From Cohnella hashimotonis (GTDB lineage: Bacteria; Bacillota; Bacilli; Paenibacillales; Paenibacillaceae): 64,000 nucleotides of DNA. Positions 18,438-26,196 of this stretch are shown piece after piece. Location of the stretch: contig NZ_JAGRPV010000002.1 in assembly GCF_030014955.1 (NCBI RefSeq), forward strand, positions 327,278 through 391,277. Direction: 5' to 3'. Within the stretch, counting starts at the first letter, position 1; each line of letters begins with the position of its first letter. Below the pieces are notes generated by a model. The model was not told the DNA's origin and did no database searches. It saw only the letters and a list, made by a program, of their open reading frames with translations. The translations under genes were made by a program, and so were the position numbers.

Positions 18438-18747
18438 GTTTGAACGGTATCCCTTTCAATCAGGGGTTTGAACGGTATCCCTTTCGATCAGGCAGGGGAT
18501 GATTAGCAGGAGACGATAGAAGGGATTTGCGCTTTGAAGCGGAGCAATGCTCTTAAGCGATATCCCCTTCGATCAGATTAAAAGTTTATCATGCACACAG
18601 GCGGGCCCCTTTACACGGTATCCCCTTCGGTCAGGGATGTCTACGATTTTCATCGTTAGAATGGGGATCAAAGCAGCGGCTTGCGGGCGATTGCGGCTTT
18701 CGGGCAACGTAACGCATTCCTGCGCGAAGGGGATATCATTAAAACGG
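18438..18747. repeat. Five copies of a dispersed 27-bp repeat (family B)
   Basis: The gap 18344-18888 has no gene. It carries copies of a repeat close to GTTTGAACGGTATCCC-YTTCGATCAGG. Forward copies are at 18438-18464, 18466-18492 (28 bp apart), 18551-18577 and 18610-18635; a reverse copy is at about 18721-18747. The most constant part is TATCCCYTTC. The set spans about 310 bp with opposite orientations at its two ends. Further copies flank the transposase-like gene between uvrB and uvrA. Confidence 0.85.
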
Positions 18748-18888
18748 GAAAAACGGAGTATTTCAGCAACCGAATTCCACTATTTGTAAGTTGAGGACGG
18801 ATCATCCGGCAGGATTTAAACTTCCGTCTGTCGAATACCTATGGTCGGCGTACATATCGGATTACGGAAATGAAAGGCGGGATTCGTC

Positions 18889-20403
18889 TTGGATCTGACG
18901 ATCGATTGGTTGCGGTTGGCGGGCGAGAGTATCGGCGTCCTGTTCCTGTCGCCTTTTTTATATATCGCGCTCGCTATGGTCTGGTGGCATTCCCGCCAGA
19001 GCAATGTGCTGCAGCGCAGACTGTTCCACATCAGGCTGCGGGGTACGCTGCCGATGACGGCTGCTCGCATCGTCGCGGGTTTTGTTGCGGGCATCGCGTT
19101 GTCGGCGCTCGGGTTTGCCGCAGGGGCGCAGCTGACTGCCTCTACGCTCGTATGCGTCTGGATCGCGACGTTCATGCTCGCGTTGTTCAAGCTGCGATAT
19201 GTTTGTCTCGCTTACGCGGCGGGCGTACTTACTGTCATACAGACGATCCTTTCATGGACGGGCGTGCCTGATGGAGACGAGACGGTAAACCGGATTTGGC
19301 AGGCGTTAAAAGATATCGATGGTCCGTCCTTGCTGTTCTTGGCCGGCCTGCTGCATATTGCGGAAGCGCTTCTCGTCCGGCTGCAGGGCTCGCGATATGC
19401 GACGCCGTTGTTTCTGGAGGGGAAGCGAGGCAAGCCGATCGGCGCCTATTCGCTGTCCGGCCTTTGGCCGGTGCCGCTGCTCTGGCTTGTGCCCGCGGCA
19501 AGCAATAATGGGCTAGCGCTGCCATGGACGCCGCTGTTCGGCATGGATGGAGGACCGGCGGTTACGGTCGCCGGATGGACGCTGGCAGCTTTTCCGGTGC
19601 TGATCGGATTTACGGATCGCACGGCGACACGGTGGCCTGAAGTTAAGGCGAAGGAAATGGCAACCGGCCTGCTTGTTTACGGGCTGGCGATTGCGGCGCT
19701 TGCAGCCGGCGCCGCGTTCTGGGGACCGCTTACGATCTTGGCCGGGCTCGCGGCCTTCATTTTGCACGAGGGTCTGCTGTTCTGGGGAAGGATGCGCGAG
19801 CGGGGGCATCATCCTGTTTATGTGCAGGATGGCAGAGGCGTCGTCATTCTCGCCGTGCTTCCCGGAACGCCGGCGTATGAGATGGGCTTGACCGCCGGCG
19901 AGACCGTGAGCAAGGCGAATGGCGTCAGCGTGCGCAGCAAGGAGGAGCTTCATGCGGCGTTGCAGCTTCAGCCGGCGTTTACGAAGCTCGAGGTGCTGAA
20001 CCGCGACGGCAACGTAAAATTTGCGCAACGGGCCCGGTATGCCGGAGAGCATCATCAGCTTGGGCTGATCCTTGCGCCGGACGAGGATGCCGAATACGTG
20101 GCGGCGCCGGGATCGTCCTCGTTGCGCCAAGGAATGCGTTTGGCAGGTGCGAGGCTGCGCGGAAGAGGCGCCCGGAGGCGATTCGGCGGTTCGGAGGAGG
20201 CCGCGGCGCAAGAGAGCGGGCCGCCACCGGAGAAGTCCGGCAAGTCCGGGAACGATGTGCTTGCTTTGACAGCGGGGACGCATGCGGAGGCGACAGGTCA
20301 AGTAGACGCGACCACCGCAGAGCGGACTTTCGGCGTTACTCCAACGGCTGTTCAAGAGCGTGTGCCTGAAGGTCTTCCTCCGCGCAGCGGAAGGCATAAG
20401 TAG
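18889..20403 (+). CDS. minJ: MinJ-like polytopic membrane protein with PDZ domain
   Basis: A 504-residue protein with about eight membrane helices in residues 10-305 and a PDZ domain at about 310-390 (VVILAVLPGTPAYEMGLTAGE). This layout and the location downstream of ftsEX match Bacillus MinJ (YvjD), which links DivIVA to MinCD and helps place the division site. A tail of about 110 residues, rich in Arg, Gly, Glu and Pro, makes it longer than the Bacillus protein (about 400 residues) and is probably disordered. Start is TTG. Assignment rests on architecture and context, so a generic PDZ membrane protein remains possible. Confidence 0.65.
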   Translation: MDLTIDWLRLAGESIGVLFLSPFLYIALAMVWWHSRQSNVLQRRLFHIRLRGTLPMTAARIVAGFVAGIALSALGFAAGAQLTASTLVCVWIATFMLALFKLRYVCLAYAAGVLTVIQTILSWTGVPDGDETVNRIWQALKDIDGPSLLFLAGLLHIAEALLVRLQGSRYATPLFLEGKRGKPIGAYSLSGLWPVPLLWLVPAASNNGLALPWTPLFGMDGGPAVTVAGWTLAAFPVLIGFTDRTATRWPEVKAKEMATGLLVYGLAIAALAAGAAFWGPLTILAGLAAFILHEGLLFWGRMRERGHHPVYVQDGRGVVILAVLPGTPAYEMGLTAGETVSKANGVSVRSKEELHAALQLQPAFTKLEVLNRDGNVKFAQRARYAGEHHQLGLILAPDEDAEYVAAPGSSSLRQGMRLAGARLRGRGARRRFGGSEEAAAQESGPPPEKSGKSGNDVLALTAGTHAEATGQVDATTAERTFGVTPTAVQERVPEGLPPRSGRHK

Positions 20404-20446
20404 AAAGCCGGCCAGTCGATCGTTCGGCATCTTTTTTGCAATCGCA

Positions 20447-20475
20447 TTGACAGTTCATCTGTTGTTCGTTACTAT
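20447..20475 (+). promoter_or_regulatory. Promoter of the guanidine-exporter operon
   Basis: TTGACA (20447-20452), 17-bp spacer, TACTAT (20470-20475), directly upstream of the riboswitch. Confidence 0.75.
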
Positions 20476-20476
20476 G

Positions 20477-20658
20477 GATTGGATTCGTCCTCTAGGGTTC
20501 CGAGGCGGCTTCGGCCGGCTGTCTGGTCCAAGGGAGGGCGCGCGCTGCCGATAGCGGCAGGCGTCACGGAGGGACAAAAGCCCGGGAGTATCAGAATGCA
20601 TGGTAGTGCGCCACGATCGCGCCGCTCACCGTGCATGCCGATGCTTTCGGGCTTTTTT
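20477..20658 (+). promoter_or_regulatory. Guanidine-I (ykkC-type) riboswitch with expression-platform terminator
   Basis: The aptamer shows the conserved blocks of the ykkC/yxkD RNA class in order: CTAGGGTTCCG, CTGGTCCAAGGGA, and ACGGAGGGACAAAAGCCCGGGAG. The AAAAGCCCG of the last block can instead pair with CGGGCTTTTTT at 20648-20658 to form a terminator, so guanidine binding should protect the block and let transcription continue into the exporter genes. This is a transcriptional ON switch by established behaviour of the class. The inserted arm between the last block and the terminator strand is about 50 bases. Confidence 0.92.
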
Positions 20659-20696
20659 GCATCCGATTATCCGATTATAGGGAAAGGGGTATCGTT

Positions 20697-21050
20697 ATGA
20701 CAAAGTACTGGACACTGCTGATCGCGGCCGGCGTGACGGAAGTGGGGTGGGTATCGGGCCTGAAGCATGCTTCAACCTGGTGGGAGTGGCTGCTGACGGT
20801 CGTCGCATTAGCGTTTTCCTTTTGGAGCCTGATGGAAGTGACGCGCGTGCTGCCGATCGGAACGGCCTATGCCGCGTTCACGGGCATCGGCGCGGCAGGG
20901 ACGGTAATCGGGGAAGCCGTTTTTTACGAGGGAGAACTGAATGCGGCTAAGTTAGCGCTGGTCGCCCTCATGATCGTCGGCATCGTAGGCCTAAAAGCGA
21001 CATCAGGGCCAAAATCAAGCACGGGCGTTGAGAAAGGCGGGAACGGCTGA
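20697..21050 (+). CDS. ykkC: SMR-family guanidine exporter subunit, YkkC-like
   Basis: Small multidrug-resistance protein of 117 residues with four membrane helices. The conserved Glu in helix 1 (AGVTEVGWVSGLKHA) is the proton/substrate-coupling residue. It is closest in layout to Bacillus YkkC, including ASTWW, GTAYAAFTGIGAAGTV and a short charged tail. The real start is the ATG at 20697 after AAAGGGG; the longer frame upstream runs into the riboswitch. It overlaps ykkD by one base. With the guanidine-I riboswitch it should export guanidinium in exchange for protons as a heterodimer with YkkD. Confidence 0.93.
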   Translation: MTKYWTLLIAAGVTEVGWVSGLKHASTWWEWLLTVVALAFSFWSLMEVTRVLPIGTAYAAFTGIGAAGTVIGEAVFYEGELNAAKLALVALMIVGIVGLKATSGPKSSTGVEKGGNG

Positions 21051-21367
21051 TGGCATGGATTTACCTGGTTTGTGCGGGCCTGTTTGAAGTCGTGGGGACA
21101 GTCGGCTTGAACCGTTGGAGCAGCCGCAGGGATGCTTGGGGATTGATTATTATATGCGTCAGCTTCTTGTTCAGCTTCAGCCTGCTGACAGCTGCGATGC
21201 AAGACATCTCGATGGGGACGGCTTATGCGGTCTGGACGGGCATCGGCTCGGTTGGCGCTACCGTTCTCGGCATGATTTTTTACGGTGAGTCGCGCCAGGC
21301 CGCAAGACTCTTTTTCCTCGCGCTTGTTATCGCCGCCGCGGTAGGCTTGAAGTTAATCGGGGAATAA
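21050..21367 (+). CDS. ykkD: SMR-family guanidine exporter subunit, YkkD-like
   Basis: Second SMR subunit, 105 residues with four membrane helices and the helix-1 Glu (CAGLFEVVGTVGLN). The MGTAYAVWTGIGSVG segment and C-terminal GLKLIGE match YkkD-type partners. Start ATG overlaps the ykkC stop (TGATG), so the two are translationally coupled, as expected for subunits needed in equal amounts. A strong terminator follows at 21370. Confidence 0.93.
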   Translation: MAWIYLVCAGLFEVVGTVGLNRWSSRRDAWGLIIICVSFLFSFSLLTAAMQDISMGTAYAVWTGIGSVGATVLGMIFYGESRQAARLFFLALVIAAAVGLKLIGE

Positions 21368-21369
21368 AG

Positions 21370-21405
21370 ATCGCCCTGCTCGTGAGCAGGGCGATTGTTT
21401 TTTGA
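21370..21405. terminator. Bidirectional terminator after ykkD
   Basis: ATCGCCCTGCTC pairs with GAGCAGGGCGAT around a short loop, followed by a T-rich run. It also lies at the end of the convergent zinc-ribbon gene. Confidence 0.85.
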
Positions 21406-21434
21406 TTGTTTTTCTGATTGCTTTTTCTATTGTT

Positions 21435-22556
21435 CTATTGAGGCGGTGTTTGTTGGCTGCTCGCATACCACAGTACGATGACACCGACGACTGCCAGACA
21501 AGCCAGCACGAAAAAGGTAATCTTCCAGGCGCTGCGAGGTGCAGTGCCTGAGACGAGGCCGGTCTGTCCGTTGACCATGAAGCGGTAGGACTTGGATTTA
21601 TAGTTGTAGTTAGCATTCCAGACGGGCAGTAAAAGATGCTTGAACGTGCGATCGTAGTAATCGGTATTGATGTTAAGCGAGCGTACCTCGTCGCCGCCGA
21701 TCTTGGAACGGATGTCGCCGCGGAGCTCGCCGTCGATCCGCTCCCGTGCTTCCTCCCAGCCTCGCGTTCGGTTGACTGAATAGCGTTCGGCGATGTAGCC
21801 GCTCAAATAATCAGGCTTGTAGCCGATCAGTCCGCCCAGCTCGAAGTTGCCCAGGCGATCCAGCAGCTTGGCATCGTATTGGCCGGAGGCCGGGATCAAA
21901 ACGTCGTTGAAGAAGCGTTCGTAATCGCCGCTAACCCAATGCCAGACCGTATAGCGTTCCTGCTCGGTGTATGTCTCGGTTTTTCCGTTGACGACGCGCG
22001 TCCTGGTCACGGTCCGATAGTGATAATCGCCGCGTTCGGCGGTGTAGTCGGATGCGGTATTCGCATCGTACGTCCAATAGGGGATATAGATGCCGGCTAA
22101 TCGCGCGCTCGTGTTTTCCCGCTTGAACGCGCCGGGAAGAAACCAGCGTTTCTTTTTCCACGCCCGGAAGGCGTTCTTTGCGTCGTCGCTGTCGACTTGA
22201 AACGGGATCAGCGATTCGGGCTTTATCGTTGCCGCCGCGGGCTGAGGCAGCACCTTCGGCGAGCCGCAAAACGGACATAGCGTAGCCGTCTGCAAGGCCG
22301 GAATCAGGCTCTCGCCGCCGCAGGACTCGCATTTGATCGTCTGCTGCGCCACGCCCCAGTCCGTGTCCGCTTCTTCTCGCATACCGTCGTCGAGCGCATG
22401 CTCCTGCGGAAGCGCGGTGTCGGACTCGATCGCTTGCAGTCTGCCGCAATATTGGCACTTCAGCTGCTGACTGTCCGCGTCGAACAGCATCGCGCCGCCG
22501 CAGCTCGCGCAGGGAAATTGAATGGTTTCCATTGCAGCATTCGCGTCTTTCGCCAT
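21435..22556 (-). CDS. Zinc-ribbon membrane protein, YdjG-like
   Basis: A 373-residue protein with two N-terminal zinc ribbons (CASCGG...CQYCG near residues 16-37 and CESCGG...CPFCG near 76-97), a long beta-rich middle part (YWTYDANTASDY onward) and one C-terminal membrane helix near 345-365. This matches the TFIIB-type zinc-ribbon family that includes Bacillus YdjG. It starts 6 bp after the stop of the SPFH gene and shares its transcript, as ydjG and ydjI do in Bacillus, where they are linked to membrane-stress response with PspA. Molecular function is not established. Confidence 0.8.
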   Translation of the reverse strand: MAKDANAAMETIQFPCASCGGAMLFDADSQQLKCQYCGRLQAIESDTALPQEHALDDGMREEADTDWGVAQQTIKCESCGGESLIPALQTATLCPFCGSPKVLPQPAAATIKPESLIPFQVDSDDAKNAFRAWKKKRWFLPGAFKRENTSARLAGIYIPYWTYDANTASDYTAERGDYHYRTVTRTRVVNGKTETYTEQERYTVWHWVSGDYERFFNDVLIPASGQYDAKLLDRLGNFELGGLIGYKPDYLSGYIAERYSVNRTRGWEEARERIDGELRGDIRSKIGGDEVRSLNINTDYYDRTFKHLLLPVWNANYNYKSKSYRFMVNGQTGLVSGTAPRSAWKITFFVLACLAVVGVIVLWYASSQQTPPQ

Positions 22557-22562
22557 GCAGTC

Positions 22563-23657
22563 CTACACCTTCGTCCCGCAATTGGAGCAAAACTTCGCGG
22601 TCGGCGCTAGCGGCTGCCCGCACTCCGAACAGAACTTTTTCGCAGGCGCCGCGCTGCCGCCATCGGGGGAGACCCCGCCGACTTGCGCGGCACGTTCACT
22701 TGCGGCTGCACCGCTGCCGGGAGCTGCAGCGCCCGCGACGGAAGCAGCGCCGGGACCTGCGCTATAGCTTCCCCCGGCGTTCGCCGAATTCTGCTGCTCG
22801 TTTTGCCGCATCATTTGGCTCATGGCCTGGCCCATCGCCATGCCTGCGCCCAGCCCGATGCCCGTTCCCGCCGAGCCGTCCGCCGGGTTGTTCGCCGCCT
22901 CGCGCAACGCCTCTGCCGTCTGATACTTCATGTATTGATCGAGATTGCCCGCGATATTCATGGACGATCTGCGGTCGATCGTCTTCTCGACTTCCTCGGG
23001 CAACGAGATATTCTCGATCGTGAGGGCCGTCAGCCAAAGCCCCATCGGCATGAAGTGCGCCTGGAGCTTGTCGGTCGCGGCACGGCTCAGCTCGTCGTAC
23101 GAAGCCGCCAGGTCGATGACCGGAATTTTTGACTCGCCCAGCAGATCGCTTACGCCGGAGACGATGACCGACTTCAGGTAGCCGGCCACGTTTTCCGCCG
23201 AAAAGTCCTGCTGTGTCCCAAAAATCTCCTTCAGGAACAGTGCAGGATCGTTCACCTTAAGCGCATAGTTGCCAAAGCCCCGCAAGCGGACCATCCCAAA
23301 TTCCGCGTCGCGCATGATGACCGGATTTGTCGTGCCCCACTTCAACTGTGTAAAATTGCGCGTACTCACAAAATAAACATCGGCTTTAAAAGGAGAGTTG
23401 AAGCCGTATTTCCAGGACTTAAGCGCGGTAAGCACCGGCATGTTCTGCGTGCTTAACGTGTAGGTTCCCGGACCGAAAACGTCGGCGATCTGGCCTTCGT
23501 TGACGAATATAGCAGCTTGAGACTCGCGCACGACGAGCTTCGCGCCCATCTTAATCGCGTTGTCGTAGACAGGAAAACGGTAAACCATCGAACCGGTGTC
23601 GTCCAGCCATTCGATAACCTCGATGAACTGGCCCTTGATGAAGTCGAACAATCCCAT
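22563..23657 (-). CDS. SPFH-domain protein with C-terminal zinc ribbon, YdjI-like
   Basis: A 364-residue protein with an SPFH (virion-core-like) domain at about residues 1-250, a low-complexity Gly/Ala/Ser linker, and a zinc ribbon at the C-terminus (FCSECGQPL...FCSNCGTKV). The frame runs 44 codons further upstream, but MGLFDFIKGQFIEVIEW is the family N-terminus and is preceded by GGAGG. No membrane helix is seen; relatives gather at the membrane with partner proteins. No pspA homologue is adjacent here. First gene of the two-gene operon. Confidence 0.87.
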   Translation of the reverse strand: MGLFDFIKGQFIEVIEWLDDTGSMVYRFPVYDNAIKMGAKLVVRESQAAIFVNEGQIADVFGPGTYTLSTQNMPVLTALKSWKYGFNSPFKADVYFVSTRNFTQLKWGTTNPVIMRDAEFGMVRLRGFGNYALKVNDPALFLKEIFGTQQDFSAENVAGYLKSVIVSGVSDLLGESKIPVIDLAASYDELSRAATDKLQAHFMPMGLWLTALTIENISLPEEVEKTIDRRSSMNIAGNLDQYMKYQTAEALREAANNPADGSAGTGIGLGAGMAMGQAMSQMMRQNEQQNSANAGGSYSAGPGAASVAGAAAPGSGAAASERAAQVGGVSPDGGSAAPAKKFCSECGQPLAPTAKFCSNCGTKV

Positions 23658-23824
23658 ATACAGCCTCCGTTCGATCTTGTTTGCATCCATTATAAGCTTT
23701 AACCCGCGCATGTTCGATAAAATGTTGCTAAAACGCAAGATTAGCGGCATCGCCGACACCGAATAATGTCTTATAATGAAGAGCAACAAGAGACGTTATG
23801 CGAAAAGCGTCACAGGGGGTTATC
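23658..23824. promoter_or_regulatory. Divergent promoter region, SPFH operon and YcxB-like gene
   Basis: On the minus strand a TATAAT lies at 23694-23689, suitably upstream of the SPFH start. On the plus strand a TATAAT is at 23772-23777, followed by the YcxB-like gene. No good -35 box was identified for either. Confidence 0.5.
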
Positions 23825-24421
23825 ATGGCAGCAACCGTAAAGGCAGAGTTCGAAACGACGGAAAAAGAGATCGTCGCTCTGAACATGAGACATTTCTATG
23901 CGAGTCCGGGGTTTGTGTTCTTCATGCTCGTCTGCGGTTCTAATTTGCTGTATATGCTGTTGGCGGCGTTAAAGGAGGGCGGTGAGGCTGCGGATCACTT
24001 CCACTTCATACAATGGCTGCTGCTGGCGTTCGGACTGTTCATTCCCGGATCGAGCTATTTGCGAGCGGTACAGGCCGTGAAGAGACGTTTTTCGGCTGAA
24101 AAACGGGCGTATGTATTCGACGAAAAAGGCTTTAGCTTTGTCACGCCTTCCGCGAAGGGACAGGTCGACTGGCCGGATGTACGGCGGTTCGCGATCACAC
24201 GCCGTATGATCATCCTGTACGTCGGCCAGAAAGGTGTCAGCCTGATTCCCTTGCGGAGCTTGTCAGGCCCCGATGATCTGGCACAGCTTAAACAATGGAT
24301 TTGGCAAAAGGTCGATCCTCAAGCTGTACGGCGCGCCGCGAGAAACCGCATGCTGCTGTATACTGGCATCGCGGCCGCCGCGATCGTCGCCGTTGTTCTC
24401 GTATGGAAGGGACCTTCATAA
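23825..24421 (+). CDS. YcxB-like membrane protein
   Basis: A protein of about 198 residues with two membrane helices near residues 30-75, a YcxB-like domain (VFDEKGFSFVTPSAKGQVDWPDVRRF) and a C-terminal membrane helix. YcxB-like proteins have no settled function. An ATG at 23798 is in frame, but the ATG at 23825 follows AGGGGG at better spacing and is preferred. It ends 28 bp from the convergent motB gene. Confidence 0.75.
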   Translation: MAATVKAEFETTEKEIVALNMRHFYASPGFVFFMLVCGSNLLYMLLAALKEGGEAADHFHFIQWLLLAFGLFIPGSSYLRAVQAVKRRFSAEKRAYVFDEKGFSFVTPSAKGQVDWPDVRRFAITRRMIILYVGQKGVSLIPLRSLSGPDDLAQLKQWIWQKVDPQAVRRAARNRMLLYTGIAAAAIVAVVLVWKGPS

Positions 24422-24448
24422 ACGACGGACGCTAGGGATGAACCCGCT

Positions 24449-25249
24449 TCAGCTTCGATGGGCGGATTCTGCCTGCCGCACGACCAGTATTTCCACGCGG
24501 CGGTTTTTCTGACGATTGGCTTCCGTGTCGTTGGCCGCAACGGGACGCGTGTCCGCGTAGCCCGTGATTTCAAATATTTTTTCCGGCAGCTTGCGCGTAT
24601 CGACGAAATACCGGAGCACGGACAAGGCGCGTCCGGAAGACAAGCCCCAGTTGTCCCGGAACGCAGAGCCCGGCTGTATGGGCAGGTTGTCGGTGTGACC
24701 CTGGATCGAGATGGTCGTGTCCAGCTTCGCAAACAAACTGGATAACTTGTCCAGCGCCGGTCTTGCATCCGGTTTAAGATCCGCCTTGCCGAGGTCGAAC
24801 AAGAATCTGTCAGACAGCCGGATAGCGATTCCCTGAGGCATGTCTCCGACGAAAACGTCTTGCTGCAATTTGTTTTCTTTGACATACGACTCGATGACCT
24901 TCAACAGATCCTGGAGCGCCTGCTCGCGACGTCTGGCAATCTCCGCATCCAAGTCGACCGAGGCGCTGGCGCTGGGAGACGGATTGGCGGAAGGGGGCGG
25001 GCTCGCATATTTAGCGACGTCCGTGCCGCCCTCAAGCCCGCTTCCCATCTCGATGATGCTGTCCGCCCGATGGAACTCCAATTGGAGCGACTTGGCCAGC
25101 GTGTCGTATTTTTTGATATCGATCTGACTCATCGCATACATAATAATGAAGAATATGAGCAGAAGGGTAATCAGGTCCGCGTATGTAATCAGCCACCGGT
25201 CATGGTTCTCATGCGCGCTTCGGCTGCGCCGGCTGCGTCTCCGCGCCAT
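24449..25249 (-). CDS. motB: Flagellar motor stator protein MotB
   Basis: Stator subunit of 266 residues. One membrane helix near residues 20-42 holds the ion-binding Asp (ITYADLITLLL), then a Ser/Pro linker and an OmpA-like peptidoglycan-binding domain (ISIQGHTDNLPI, GYADTRPV). It couples ion flow to flagellar rotation with MotA. Whether the ion is H+ or Na+ (MotS type) is not clear from sequence. The start overlaps the end of motA by 41 bp. No flagellar structural genes are in the window. Confidence 0.93.
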   Translation of the reverse strand: MARRRSRRSRSAHENHDRWLITYADLITLLLIFFIIMYAMSQIDIKKYDTLAKSLQLEFHRADSIIEMGSGLEGGTDVAKYASPPPSANPSPSASASVDLDAEIARRREQALQDLLKVIESYVKENKLQQDVFVGDMPQGIAIRLSDRFLFDLGKADLKPDARPALDKLSSLFAKLDTTISIQGHTDNLPIQPGSAFRDNWGLSSGRALSVLRYFVDTRKLPEKIFEITGYADTRPVAANDTEANRQKNRRVEILVVRQAESAHRS

Positions 25250-26042
25250 CTTCGCTCTCCTCCTTTTTACGGACGAACGACAGTTTCTCCGTTTGCATGA
25301 AGGCGGTCAGCTTTTTGCGAATAAGCGCCGGATTTTCGCCGGCTTGGATCGCGAGAATGCCTTCCAGCATCATCTCCGTAAACTGTACGGTCTCGGCCGC
25401 GCGAATCCGGATCTTGGACGCGATGGGCAGATAAAGGATGTTTGCGGAGGCAACTCCGTAAAGGGTGGCGGTAAACGCCACTGCGATCGCGGACCCTAGC
25501 GAGCCGGGATCCGCAAGATTGCTTAGCACGTGGATCAGTCCCATGACAGTGCCGATGATGCCCATCGTAGGCGCATACCCGCCTGCAGACTCGAAGACTT
25601 TCGCTTGGTTTTCCATTCGTTGCTCGATCGCATCAATCTCGAATTCGAGGATTTGCCTGCTGAGCTCGTGATCGGTACCGTCAACGACGATTTGCAGACC
25701 GCTTTGGATAAAAGGGTCCGGGTGGTCTACAAGTTTATCTTCCAGGGAGAGCACGCCTTCGCGCCGGGCGATCGTAGCCAGTTCGACGAGCTCGTCAATT
25801 CGGGTCGTCGTCTCCAAAGCGGCGGGTCGGAAGGCAGTCTTCAACGATTCGGGAATCTGGCGCAGCCGCGATGCCGGGAAGCTGATCGCGACGGCCGCGA
25901 ACGTTCCTCCGAATACGATCAGCAGCGCCGTTTTCTCCACCAGCCCTTCCCAATGCCCTCCTTCCCACAAAAATCCGCCTATTAACGCGGCAAGAGCCGC
26001 CAGAATGCCCCACGAAGTGGTCTGGTCCATGCGCTGCTTCAT
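25209..26042 (-). CDS. motA: Flagellar motor stator protein MotA
   Basis: Stator subunit of 277 residues with four membrane helices, two near the N-terminus and two around residues 155-215 (YAPTMGIIGTVMGLIHVL, then AVAFTATLYGVASANILYLPI). The cytoplasmic loop between them contacts the rotor. The ATG follows AAAGGAG. It is the first gene of a motA-motB unit; its 5' end abuts the uvrB promoter on the other strand. The family also contains Na+-type MotP, which cannot be excluded. Confidence 0.92.
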   Translation of the reverse strand: MKQRMDQTTSWGILAALAALIGGFLWEGGHWEGLVEKTALLIVFGGTFAAVAISFPASRLRQIPESLKTAFRPAALETTTRIDELVELATIARREGVLSLEDKLVDHPDPFIQSGLQIVVDGTDHELSRQILEFEIDAIEQRMENQAKVFESAGGYAPTMGIIGTVMGLIHVLSNLADPGSLGSAIAVAFTATLYGVASANILYLPIASKIRIRAAETVQFTEMMLEGILAIQAGENPALIRKKLTAFMQTEKLSFVRKKEESEDGAETQPAQPKRA

Positions 26043-26056
26043 GCAGCTTCACTCCT

Positions 26057-26103
26057 TTGACTGGTTTCCGGGAACCCGATATAATGAATGAGAACACATA
26101 TTC
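26057..26103 (+). promoter_or_regulatory. uvrB promoter with LexA operator
   Basis: TTGACT (26057-26062), 17-bp spacer, TATAAT (26080-26085), then GAACACATATTC (26092-26103), one base from the Gram-positive LexA box pattern GAAC-N4-GTTC. The operator covers the expected start of transcription, which fits SOS repression. The same 12-mer stands at the same place before uvrA. Confidence 0.88.
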
Positions 26104-26196
26104 GGACTCGCTGGAAGGGATATCCTGTTTATCGGTCGGATGAAGCAGGGTACGATATAGGACTTTGGTCTACAAGACACGGAGGTGGGCTTAAAC

